Source: Poriferisodalis sp963663635 (GTDB lineage: Bacteria > Actinomycetota > Acidimicrobiia > Acidimicrobiales > Poriferisodalaceae). From it: DNA of 64,000 nucleotides. The notes under the pieces are model-generated. The model was not told where the DNA came from. It searched no databases and saw only the letters and a program-made list of their open reading frames with translations. The position numbers and the translations under genes were made by a program. Below, in pieces: positions 1 to 7,228 of this stretch. Position 1 is the first letter of the stretch. Every line of letters begins with the position of its first letter. The stretch spans positions 1 to 64,000 of the forward strand of contig CAXXMY010000016.1 of assembly GCA_963663635.2 (NCBI GenBank), given 5' to 3'.

Positions 1-1
1 C

Positions 2-370
2 GCCGACGCCGACGCCTGCCGGCCCGCCGACCTGGTGAAGCGGGACTTCGCTGCTTCGGCGCCGAACCGGCTGTGGCTCGCGGACCTCACCTACGTGCGC
101 ACCCACAGCGGCTGGGTATGCGCAGCGTTCGTCATCGACGCCTACTCCCGGACGGTCATCGGCTGGCAGGCCTCGGTCTCGCTGCGCACGGGCCTGGCCC
201 TCGACGCGCTCGAGATGGCGGTCTTCGCCCGGCGCCGCGCCGGCAAAGACCTCGCCGGGCTCACACATCACAGCGACATGGGAGCGCAATACCTGTCGAT
301 CCGGTACTCACAGCGCCTCGCGGACAACGACATCGTCGCATCCGTCGGCACCAAGGGCGACAGCTATGAC
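2..370 (+). pseudogene. IS3 orfB transposase, 5' part
   Basis: This is the middle of an IS3-family integrase (rve/DDE fold). The frame is open from base 2, so the gene begins before the window. The first catalytic Asp lies in LWLADLTYV, followed by the usual VIDAYSRTVIGW segment. The second Asp lies in HHSDMGAQY. The frame reaches GTKGDSYD and then runs into IS110-A sequence. The family motif continues as SYDNALAA, which is found again at 1704. It is part of a dead transposase. Confidence 0.85.
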
Positions 371-596
371 TGTGAGCATGATGGTGTTCGCTGTTCGGCT
401 GGTGTTTGACCCTTGCTTATGACTGGCCGGTGTGCCTTGGCGTTGATCTGTCGGCGCCAGTCGGGCAGCGATCAACGCAGCGCCGGCTGGCCGGGAGGGT
501 CGTGACCGAATAGGGGCCTGCTCTTTTGGACCGACCCGTCACAGTCCTGTCCTTCCCGCCCGACCAGCTGGCATCCACAGTCCCCCGAGGACAGCA
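371..596 (+). ncRNA. Putative bridge RNA region of IS110-A
   Basis: IS110-family elements encode a bridge (seek) RNA in the non-coding end. This left end contains TATGACTG (418-425), identical to the left junction 365-372. After the segment GTGCCTT it has GCGTTG (440-445), the reverse complement of the right junction CAACGC (1703-1708). A further segment near 500-517 resembles the element's right end and could be a donor guide. The RNA ends and fold were not computed. Confidence 0.5.
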
Positions 597-1676
597 ATGA
601 CCAGTATCGCGCCAGGGCCGAAGCGGGCGAGAATCGTCGTCGGCGTTGACACGCACAAGCACATGCATGCCGCGGTCGCCGTCGACGAGCTCGGCAGCCG
701 CCTCGGCGAATGCCATGTGCGGGCGAACCGGGAGGGCTACGCGCAGCTTGAGGCGTGGGCTGTGTCGCTGGGGCGGCCGATGGCGTTCGGGGTCGAGGGC
801 ACCGGCAGCTACGGCGTCGGTCTGGCCAGCTGGCTGCGCCGCAACGGCTACCGGCTGGTTGAGGTGAATCGGGGCGATCGCCGTTCCCGCAGGATGAACG
901 GCAAGACCGACGCCCTGGACGCCGAAGCCGCCGCGCGCTCAGTGCTGTCGGGCGAGTCCACCGCCGTGGCGAAGTCCGCGGATGGCACCGTGGAGATGAT
1001 CCGCCAGATCAAGATCGCCCGCGACACAGCCCGCAAGGGCCCCACATCGGCGATCGTCACTCTCAAGGCGGTGATCGTGACCGTCCCCGCCGAGCTGCGC
1101 GAGCAGCTCGAGGGCATGGCGGACAAGGCGCTCATCGGCCGCTGTTCCGGCTTGCGGCCTGGCCCCATGACCACGCCGACCGCGTCGGCCAAGCACACCC
1201 TGCGATCGCTGGCCAAGCGCTGGATCGCCCTCAACGCCGAGATCGACGATCACGACCCGATACTCGACGAACCCGCCCGCGCCCACTCCCCGAACCTGCG
1301 AGACGGGTTCGGGATCGGCGCTGACACCGCAGCCGAGATGCTCATCGTCTTCGGCGACAACCCCGACCGCATCCGCTCCCAAGCAGCCTTCGCCAAACTC
1401 TGCGGCGCCTGTCCGATCCCCGCCTCATCGGGCGTCACCAACCGGCACCGGCTCTCCCGCGCCGGGCACCGACAAGCCAACGCCGCGCTCTGCCGCGCCG
1501 TCATCGTGCGCATGCGCTTCCACCAGCCCACCATCGACTGCACCCGCCGACGCACCACCGAAGGCCTCTCCAAAAGAGACATCATCCGCTGCCTCAAACG
1601 ATTCCTCGCCCGCGAGGTCTACCAACGCGTCATGACCGACCACCGCGCACGACTCGACTCCCAACACACCCCATGA
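597..1676 (+). CDS. IS110-family DEDD transposase (IS110-A)
   Basis: The protein has 359 residues, the normal IS110 size. The N-terminal RuvC-like DEDD domain shows Asp in VGVDTHKH, Glu in FGVEGTGSYG, and the paired Asp in GKTDALDAEAAA. The C-terminal Transposase_20 domain shows the serine region CPIPASSGVTNRHRLS. All catalytic residues expected for an active enzyme are present. It would carry out RNA-guided recombination of its own element. The ATG at 597 follows the presumed bridge-RNA region directly. Confidence 0.92.
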   Translation: MTSIAPGPKRARIVVGVDTHKHMHAAVAVDELGSRLGECHVRANREGYAQLEAWAVSLGRPMAFGVEGTGSYGVGLASWLRRNGYRLVEVNRGDRRSRRMNGKTDALDAEAAARSVLSGESTAVAKSADGTVEMIRQIKIARDTARKGPTSAIVTLKAVIVTVPAELREQLEGMADKALIGRCSGLRPGPMTTPTASAKHTLRSLAKRWIALNAEIDDHDPILDEPARAHSPNLRDGFGIGADTAAEMLIVFGDNPDRIRSQAAFAKLCGACPIPASSGVTNRHRLSRAGHRQANAALCRAVIVRMRFHQPTIDCTRRRTTEGLSKRDIIRCLKRFLAREVYQRVMTDHRARLDSQHTP

Positions 1677-1703
1677 AACAAAGTCTTGACCTATAGGGGC
1701 TTC

Positions 1704-1957
1704 AACGCATTGGCCGCCACGACCAACGGGCTCTACAAATGGGAGCTCGTCTACCCCCACGGCCCCTGGCACGGGCTCAGCGACGTCGAGTTCGCCACCC
1801 TCGAATACGTCGACTGGTACAACCACCGACGCAGCCACGGACAGCTCCTCCCCGGCCGCCGCACCTACACCACGCCAGCCGAACACGAAACCGCCTACTA
1901 CCGTCAAACCGTCACAGCCACCCCGGCCGTGACACAACAACCCGAGCCTCTACCTAA
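1704..1957 (+). pseudogene. IS3 orfB transposase, 3' part
   Basis: This continues the frame broken at 370: NALAATTNGLYKWELV, then the C-terminal IS3 segment WYNHRRSHGQLLPGRR. The third acidic residue of the DDE triad is probably the Glu in YKWELV. The frame runs past the Pro-Glu-Pro end of the protein into IS110-B at 1958. A GTG or ATG just upstream (about 1686) lies in IS110-A and is not a true start. Confidence 0.85.
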
Positions 1958-2183
1958 CAGTGAAGATGTGTGCGGGGAGTGGGCCGTCGACATCTGACTT
2001 GCCAGCTAACTGGCCCTGCGCGTTGTGGGTGCCTTGCCTGGGACTCGTCGACGTCGCCGGCCCACTTCTCGGACTTGTCAGCTGCGGCCGGTCCGGAACG
2101 AGCGACGTGACCTCATAGGAACCTGTGCCCACAGATGCCTCATCACTGTTATGTCCGTCCCGTCCCGGCACAGCCGCTCCGAG
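1958..2183 (+). ncRNA. Putative bridge RNA region of IS110-B
   Basis: The non-coding left end contains CTAAC (2006-2010), which matches the left junction 1954-1958. It also contains CCTGGG (2037-2042), which pairs with the right-hand target CCCGGG (3279-3284) allowing one G-U pair. The scaffold around these guides (CTTGC...CTGGCC...GTGCCTT) is shared with IS110-A and IS110-C. GTGACCTCATAGGAACCT (2107-2124) resembles the element's right end (TTGACATCTATAGGAACGT) and may be a donor guide. Fold and transcript ends are not known. Confidence 0.5.
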
Positions 2184-3263
2184 ATGGCCGACTTCAGCAT
2201 GCCAGACCAGCAACAGGCGGTGATCGGCGGGATTGACTGCCACACCGACTTCGGTGTCGCCGCGGCGCTCGACCCGCTCGGCCGAGTACTGGGCACTGAA
2301 TCGTTCCCGGCGACCCGCGCCGGCTACCGGTTGACCCACACATGGCTCGCGTCGTTCGGCCCGATCACCACGGTCGGTGTGGAGTCCACCGGATCGTTCG
2401 GTGCGGCTCTGACGCGGTCGCTGATCGATCAGGGCTGCCGGGTGATCGAGGTCAACCAGCCGCACCCGCATCTGCGCTCGCGTCGCGGCAAGAACGACGC
2501 CATCGACGCTGAGGCCGCTGCGCGCAAGGTGCTCTCGGGCGAAGCGACCGCAGCCGCCAAGGACACCACCGGCATCGTCGAGGCGATCCGCCAGCTCAGC
2601 ATCACCCGAAACAGCGCCGTCAAGGCCCGCGCCGCCGCGTTGTGCCAGCTCGGCGACCTGCTCGTCACCGCTCCCGCCGCGTTGCGCGAGCAGCTCGACA
2701 CCCGCCGGACCCTCGAGGGCAAGGCCAACGTGTGCGCTCGACTGCGGCCCGATCCGAACCGCCTCGCCGATCCCGCCCAAGCCGCCAAAGCAGCACTGCG
2801 CAGCCTCGGGCGTCGCGTCGCCCAGCTCGGCGCCGAGGCCGACGAGCTCGGTCGCCGGCTCGACCGGCTCGTCGCCACCGCGGCGCCCACAACCCTGTCA
2901 CGCCTCGGGTGCGGCACCCACCACACCGCGACCCTGCTCGTCGCCGCGGGCGAGAACATCGACCGACTCGGCTCCGAAGCGTCCTTCGCCCACCTGTGCG
3001 CAGCCGCGCCGGTCCCCGCGTCGAGCGGGCGCACCCAGCGTCACCGACTCAACTTCGCAGGCAACCGCTCAGCCAACCGCGCCCTGCACATGGTCGTCAT
3101 CGTCCGGCTCCGCTACTGCGAACGAACCCGCAGCTACACCGACCGCCGCCTCGCCGAAGGCAAGACCAAAAAAGAAGCCATCCGCTGCCTCAAACGCTTC
3201 GTCGCCCGAGAGCTCTACCGCACCCTCCGAGCCGACCTCGCCACCCTCACAACCCGCACTTGA
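2184..3263 (+). CDS. IS110-family DEDD transposase (IS110-B)
   Basis: The protein has 359 residues from ATG 2184 (MADFSMPDQQQ); an upstream in-frame ATG at 2151 is possible. DEDD residues are visible: Asp in GGIDCHTDFG, Glu in VGVESTGSFG, and two Asp in GKNDAIDAEAAA. The C-terminal domain has VPASSGRTQRHRLNFAG. It is nearly identical to the IS110-C protein but keeps the first catalytic Asp that IS110-C has lost. It appears intact. Confidence 0.9.
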   Translation: MADFSMPDQQQAVIGGIDCHTDFGVAAALDPLGRVLGTESFPATRAGYRLTHTWLASFGPITTVGVESTGSFGAALTRSLIDQGCRVIEVNQPHPHLRSRRGKNDAIDAEAAARKVLSGEATAAAKDTTGIVEAIRQLSITRNSAVKARAAALCQLGDLLVTAPAALREQLDTRRTLEGKANVCARLRPDPNRLADPAQAAKAALRSLGRRVAQLGAEADELGRRLDRLVATAAPTTLSRLGCGTHHTATLLVAAGENIDRLGSEASFAHLCAAAPVPASSGRTQRHRLNFAGNRSANRALHMVVIVRLRYCERTRSYTDRRLAEGKTKKEAIRCLKRFVARELYRTLRADLATLTTRT

Positions 3264-3354
3264 CATCTATAGGAACGTCCCGGGGTGATTCACACCCCGA
3301 ACCACCAACCCGACAACCGCGCACGCCCAACAAACAACACACACCACACCCCAA

Positions 3355-4077
3355 TTGCCGACCACCCTCCTAGTCACCATCGACCACCCAGCAGCCCGCA
3401 CCCACAACCAGCACAGCAACACCCAAGCAAGCCAGCACGACCACACCGAAGGACACCGGCACATCAAGACTCAAGCGGGTCAGCGGGGCAGCCGCGCCAA
3501 ACAACGCCTGGGCGACGGTGCCGAGCCTGGCCACAGCGACGGTGCTGGCCCACACGACCCCGCAGGACGCTCGATCCAGCACTGGCGGCCAGCCCAGGCA
3601 CCCAACCAGCTCGTGATCATCGCCGAGATCGGCGTCGTTGACGGCACCAAGCCCGACGGAACCTGCGAACTGCTCGGTGCAGGACCAGTCCCGCCGTCAC
3701 TCTTGGACAACCTCTCACCCGACACGCGCATCGCAGGCGCTCTGTTCGACACCAACGGAGAGATCCTGTGGCTCGGACGCAGCCGTCGACACGCCAGCGT
3801 CGCCCAGCAGCTCGCCGTGGCTGTACGCGACCGCGGCTGCGTGCTGTGCCGCTCACCCATGCACCGCTGCGACTACCACCACATCGACGAATGGGCAGCC
3901 GACAACGGCAACATCGACATCGCGAACCTCGCAGCCCTCTGCAACGACTGCCACGACAAGCTCCACAACGACGACCAGCGACTTGAGCGACGCCCTGGCC
4001 CCGGCAGATGGACCACCACACACCGCTCGCACACCGTCGGCCAAACCAGCCACACAATGGCGAAAGGACCACCGTGA
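3355..4077 (+). pseudogene. HNH endonuclease, DUF222/13E12-type, 3' part
   Basis: The C-terminal half resembles the actinobacterial DUF222-HNH family. The segment LVIIAEIGVVDG through LFDTNGEILWLGRSRR matches the end of DUF222. An HNH zinc module follows: RDRGCVLCRSPMHRCDYHHIDEW, an Asn-Leu, and CNDCHDKLH. Full members usually have several hundred more N-terminal residues; here the first 80 or so are Pro/His/Gln-rich and not recognisable. IS3-1 ends 60 bp upstream, so the 5' part was probably lost to the insertion. The TTG at 3355 is probably not a native start. Confidence 0.6.
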
Positions 4078-4340
4078 TCCCACCCCTCGCGGCCGGCGAC
4101 ACCACCGCTGACGACACCAGCAGCCGGGGCACCACCGCCAACAACGCCACCGCCGGCGACACCAGTAACAACGGCGACACCATTGACGCGCGCGACACGC
4201 CCACCACCAGCGACACCAATAACAACGCCACCACCGGCGACACCACTGCCAACAATGCCACCACCGCCAACTACGCCACCTCCGGTGATGCCTGCGACAC
4301 GCCCACCAACACCACCCCTGGCGACAACGTGAACGTTTGC
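4078..4340 (+). repeat. Degenerate GGCGACACC / AACAACGCC repeat
   Basis: A low-complexity tract is built of imperfect GGCGACACC, GACACC and AACAACGCCACC units. In one frame (open to 4379) it encodes Gly-Asp-Thr and Asn-Asn-Ala-Thr repeats. No domain is recognised. The stretch from the HNH fragment to the amidohydrolase start at 4429 holds no other gene. It may be a repeat-rich C-terminal remnant or non-coding. Confidence 0.5.
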
Positions 4341-4428
4341 GGTCTCAGCACTAACGTGGTCGTCGCGGCCTCGGGTTGATCCAATCCGACAGCAGGGGCG
4401 CGTTCGCGGCGAGCACGGGGTTTACGAC

Positions 4429-6102
4429 ATGGCTTACGACCTGAAGATCACAGGCGGGACGATCATCGACGGGACGGGAGCCCCTCGCTACGTCGGCGAC
4501 GTGGGCATTTCTGACGGCAAGGTTGTGGCCTTGGGATCCGCCCCAGCCGAAGCTGACCGCACCATCGACGCCGCGGGGCGAATTGTGTGCCCTGGCTTCG
4601 TCGACATCCACACGCACTACGACGCGCAGATCATGTGGGACCGGCTGGTCAGCTGCTCGCCCTGGCACGGCGTGACCACCATCGTGATGGGCAACTGCGG
4701 TTTCTCGGTCGCGCCCACCCGTCCGGAGCACCGCGACCTCATCATGCGCACGCTCGAGAACGTGGAAGGCATGAGCGTGGACGCGTTGCGTGCCGGCCTG
4801 GGCGACTGGGGCTTCGAGACCTTTCCGCAGTACCTCGACGCTCTCGAATCGAACGGCGCCGCGGTCAACATGACCGCGCTCATCGGCCACACCGCCGCCC
4901 GCATGTACGTGATGGGCGAAGAGGCCACTGAGCGGGAGGGCACCCCCGAAGAGATCGCAGCTCAGCGCGAACTCGTGGCCGAGGCGCTGCGAGCCGGGGC
5001 GCTCGGCTTCGCAACCTCCAAGGCAGTTACCCATGTCGGCTACGAGGGCCGTCCGGTGCCCAGCCGCGCCGCGACAACCGACGAGATCGTCGAGATCGCC
5101 CAGGCGCTGGGCGATGTCGGCGGCGTGATGCAGGCCACCGTGGGTCGGGGCCTCAATCACGACGAGTTCGCACGCATCGCCGAGACCACCGGGGCACATG
5201 TGAGCTGGACGGCGCTGCTGGGCTCGGCACGCGGCCCCGGCAGCCACCGTGCCGAACTGGAGCGTGCGCACGAGATCGCCGCGCGTGGCCTGCCCGTCTT
5301 CCCGCAGGTTGCCGTGCAGCCCATCCAGTTCGAGATGAGCTGGAAGGCGCCATTCATCTATGAGGCGCTGCGCTGTTTCACGCCGGTATCCCAGAGCGAT
5401 CTCGAAGGGCGCAAGCGCTACTACGCCGACGCCGACTGGCGTGCCGAGTTCAAGGAGAAAGCCGGCAACGGGGGCAAGATCGGCGACCGCTGGGCTCGTA
5501 CCGAGATCAGTTACCTGCCTCACAACGCAGAGCTCGAAGGCCGCAACGTGCAGCAGATGGCAGACGACGCCGGCCAGGACCCGGTGGACTGGGTGCTCGA
5601 CGTGGCGCTCGAGGCCGACCTCGAGATGCGCATCATCCAAGACGTGCTCAACCACGACCCCGACGACATCGACGAGCTGCTGCATGACCCGACGACGGTG
5701 ATCGGGCTGTCCGATGCCGGAGCGCACGCCAGCCAGCTGTGCGACGCCAAGTACTCGACGGAATTCCTGGCCACGTTCGTGCGCGATCGGGGCAGCTTCG
5801 ACCTCGAGACCGCTATCCACATGCTGACCCAGCGCCCCGCCGAGGTGTTCGGCATTGCCGATCGCGGCACGCTGGCCGAAGGCAAGCCGGCCGACGTCGT
5901 GGTGTTCGACGCCGACGAGGTCGGCCATCTGGGCAAGCGGCGGGTGTACGACCTGCCCGCCGGCGCCGACCGCCTCATTTCTGATGCGAAGGGCATCGAT
6001 GCAGTAGTGGTGAACGGCACCGTCATCCGCCGCGATGGCGCCGACGCCGTCGACCCGCACGGCCCGCTGCCGGGCAAGCTGCTGCGCAACGGCAAGGGCT
6101 GA
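4429..6102 (+). CDS. N-acyl-D-amino-acid deacylase-family amidohydrolase
   Basis: The protein has 557 residues, a normal size for the D-aminoacylase / amidohydrolase 3 group. An N-terminal composite beta domain (YDLKITGGTIIDGTG) leads to the metal-binding His-x-His in PGFVDIHTHYDAQ. Further family signatures are HGVTTIVMGNCGFSVAPTR and the late metal/catalytic Asp region IGLSDAGAH. The C-terminus closes the beta domain with LAEGKPADVVVFD. Members hydrolyse N-acyl-D-amino acids or cyclic amides; the substrate cannot be read here. It is followed closely by a threonine aldolase, suggesting an amino-acid catabolic pair. Confidence 0.85.
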   Translation: MAYDLKITGGTIIDGTGAPRYVGDVGISDGKVVALGSAPAEADRTIDAAGRIVCPGFVDIHTHYDAQIMWDRLVSCSPWHGVTTIVMGNCGFSVAPTRPEHRDLIMRTLENVEGMSVDALRAGLGDWGFETFPQYLDALESNGAAVNMTALIGHTAARMYVMGEEATEREGTPEEIAAQRELVAEALRAGALGFATSKAVTHVGYEGRPVPSRAATTDEIVEIAQALGDVGGVMQATVGRGLNHDEFARIAETTGAHVSWTALLGSARGPGSHRAELERAHEIAARGLPVFPQVAVQPIQFEMSWKAPFIYEALRCFTPVSQSDLEGRKRYYADADWRAEFKEKAGNGGKIGDRWARTEISYLPHNAELEGRNVQQMADDAGQDPVDWVLDVALEADLEMRIIQDVLNHDPDDIDELLHDPTTVIGLSDAGAHASQLCDAKYSTEFLATFVRDRGSFDLETAIHMLTQRPAEVFGIADRGTLAEGKPADVVVFDADEVGHLGKRRVYDLPAGADRLISDAKGIDAVVVNGTVIRRDGADAVDPHGPLPGKLLRNGKG

Positions 6103-6174
6103 ACCACTTTGCGGCCCAGCAGCGCCCCGACACCGACCGCGTCTACGGCCAAGGTCGGTGGCGGGCTCGACGGT

Positions 6175-7179
6175 GTGATCGATTTGCGTTCAGACACCGT
6201 CTCGCGTCCGAGCGACGACATGCGTGCCGCCATGGCCGCCGCAACCGTTGGCGACGACGTGTGGGGCGACGACCCCACCGTCAACGAGTTGGAGGCATAC
6301 ACGGCAGACCTGTTGGGCTTCGAGGCCGCCATGTACGTGCCCAGCGGCACCCAATCGAACCTGTGCGCGCTGATGGCGCACTGCGAGCGGGGAGACGAGT
6401 ACATCGTCGGGCATCACGCCCACACCTACATGTACGAAGGCGGCGGCGCGGCGGTGCTCGGCAGCATCCAGCCTCAGCCGGTTCCCACCGACGACGACGG
6501 CATGCTGGACCTCGTCGCGGCGGAAGCCGCCGTCAAGCCCGACGACAGCCACTTCGCCCGAACTCGTCTGCTGTGCTTGGAGAACACCATCGACGGCAAG
6601 GTGCTGTCCGCACCCCAACAGAAGGCCGCCCGCGCGCTGGCTGACAAGCACGGACTGGCGCTGCACCTCGACGGCGCCCGGCTGTGGAACGCCGCTGTGG
6701 CCCAAGGCTTCGCCCCTGACGAGGTAGCAGCCCCGTTTAACTCAGTGTCGGTGTGCCTGTCCAAAGGCCTCGGCGCCCCTGTCGGCTCTGTGCTTTGCGG
6801 CTCGGCGACGCTCATCGGCAAGGCCCGACGCTGGCGCAAGCTGCTGGGCGGGGGCATGCGCCAAGCGGGCATCATCGCTGCGGGTGGGTTGTACGCACTG
6901 CGGCACAACATCGACCGCCTCGCAGACGACCACGCCAACGCCAGGCGCCTCGCCGACGGACTTGCTCAGATCGACGGCATCAGCGTGGACGCCTGTAACA
7001 CCAACATGGTCTTCAGCTCCCTGGACCAAGACGACCCCATGCTGTCACGGCGTCTCGCAGCACGCGGGGTGCTGGCCGACTGGCGCTACGGCCGCTCGCG
7101 CATGGTGCTCCACTTAGACGTCAGCGAGGCCGACGTGGACGCAGCGCTGGAGGCAATCGCCGCCGAAATCGCTGTCTAG
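6175..7179 (+). CDS. ltaE: Low-specificity L-threonine aldolase
   Basis: This is a PLP-dependent fold-type I enzyme that cleaves L-threonine or allo-threonine to glycine and acetaldehyde. It opens with the family start VIDLRSDTVSRP. It then has the substrate loop VPSGTQSNLCALMAH, the PLP-Asp region ALHLDGARLWNA, and the Schiff-base lysine in SVCLSKGLGAPVGS. About 334 residues, as usual. GTG 6175 is chosen because it aligns with the family N-terminus; an in-frame TTG at 6109 would add 22 residues. The start lies about 70 bp after the amidohydrolase stop. Confidence 0.9.
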   Translation: MIDLRSDTVSRPSDDMRAAMAAATVGDDVWGDDPTVNELEAYTADLLGFEAAMYVPSGTQSNLCALMAHCERGDEYIVGHHAHTYMYEGGGAAVLGSIQPQPVPTDDDGMLDLVAAEAAVKPDDSHFARTRLLCLENTIDGKVLSAPQQKAARALADKHGLALHLDGARLWNAAVAQGFAPDEVAAPFNSVSVCLSKGLGAPVGSVLCGSATLIGKARRWRKLLGGGMRQAGIIAAGGLYALRHNIDRLADDHANARRLADGLAQIDGISVDACNTNMVFSSLDQDDPMLSRRLAARGVLADWRYGRSRMVLHLDVSEADVDAALEAIAAEIAV

Positions 7180-7181
7180 GT

Positions 7182-7223
7182 CTCCGCCAGACCAGCCCTC
7201 CGCCAGACCAGCCCTCCGCCAGA
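7182..7223. repeat. 16-bp tandem repeat, about 2.6 copies
   Basis: The unit CTCCGCCAGACCAGCC occurs at 7182-7197 and 7198-7213, with a partial copy to 7223. It lies between the convergent threonine aldolase and monooxygenase genes and overlaps no coding sequence. It may act in termination or be a slippage product. Confidence 0.75.
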
Positions 7224-7228
7224 TTCGA

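Larger units (their letters stand above)
371..1703 (+). mobile_element. IS110-family element IS110-A inserted in IS3 orfB
   Basis: The element is bounded by comparison with the uninterrupted IS3 motif: GDSYD ends at 370 and NALAATTNGLYK resumes at 1704, giving about 1333 bp. There are no inverted repeats and no clear target duplication, as is usual for IS110. About 226 bp of non-coding DNA precede the transposase. The right end (TTGACCTATAGGGGCTTC, 1686-1703) resembles a segment inside the left non-coding region (GTGACCGAATAGGGGCCT, about 500-517). Confidence 0.85.
1958..3278 (+). mobile_element. IS110-family element IS110-B inserted in the right terminal repeat of IS3-1
   Basis: The ends were set by comparison with the near-identical IS110-C at 57002-58322. 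Both begin CAGTGAAGATGTG, both end TATAGGAACGT, and both come out at 1321 bp. IS110-B sits inside the IS3-1 terminal repeat, about 13-14 nt from its tip. This is the position IS110-C occupies in the other IS3. No inverted repeats are seen. Confidence 0.85.
1..3292 (+). mobile_element. IS3-family element (IS3-1), 5' end outside the window, carrying two nested IS110 elements
   Basis: The orfB (DDE integrase) reading frame runs in from the window edge, is broken at 370/1704 by IS110-A, resumes, and is broken again at 1957/3279 by IS110-B. The sequence after IS110-B (3279-3292) reads, on the opposite strand, as a terminal repeat starting TGAATCACCCC. This closely matches the two terminal repeats of the second IS3 copy in the window (TGAACCGCTCTGG and TGAATCGCCCTGG), so 3292 is taken as the right end. 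The left end and the target duplication lie outside the window. The element cannot make an intact transposase. Confidence 0.8.

Noticed and set aside
4351..6060. Long open frame on the minus strand (569 codons) opposite the amidohydrolase
   Set aside because: It mirrors codon structure of a clear family member on the plus strand, contains no recognisable domain, and is a GC-rich antisense shadow.
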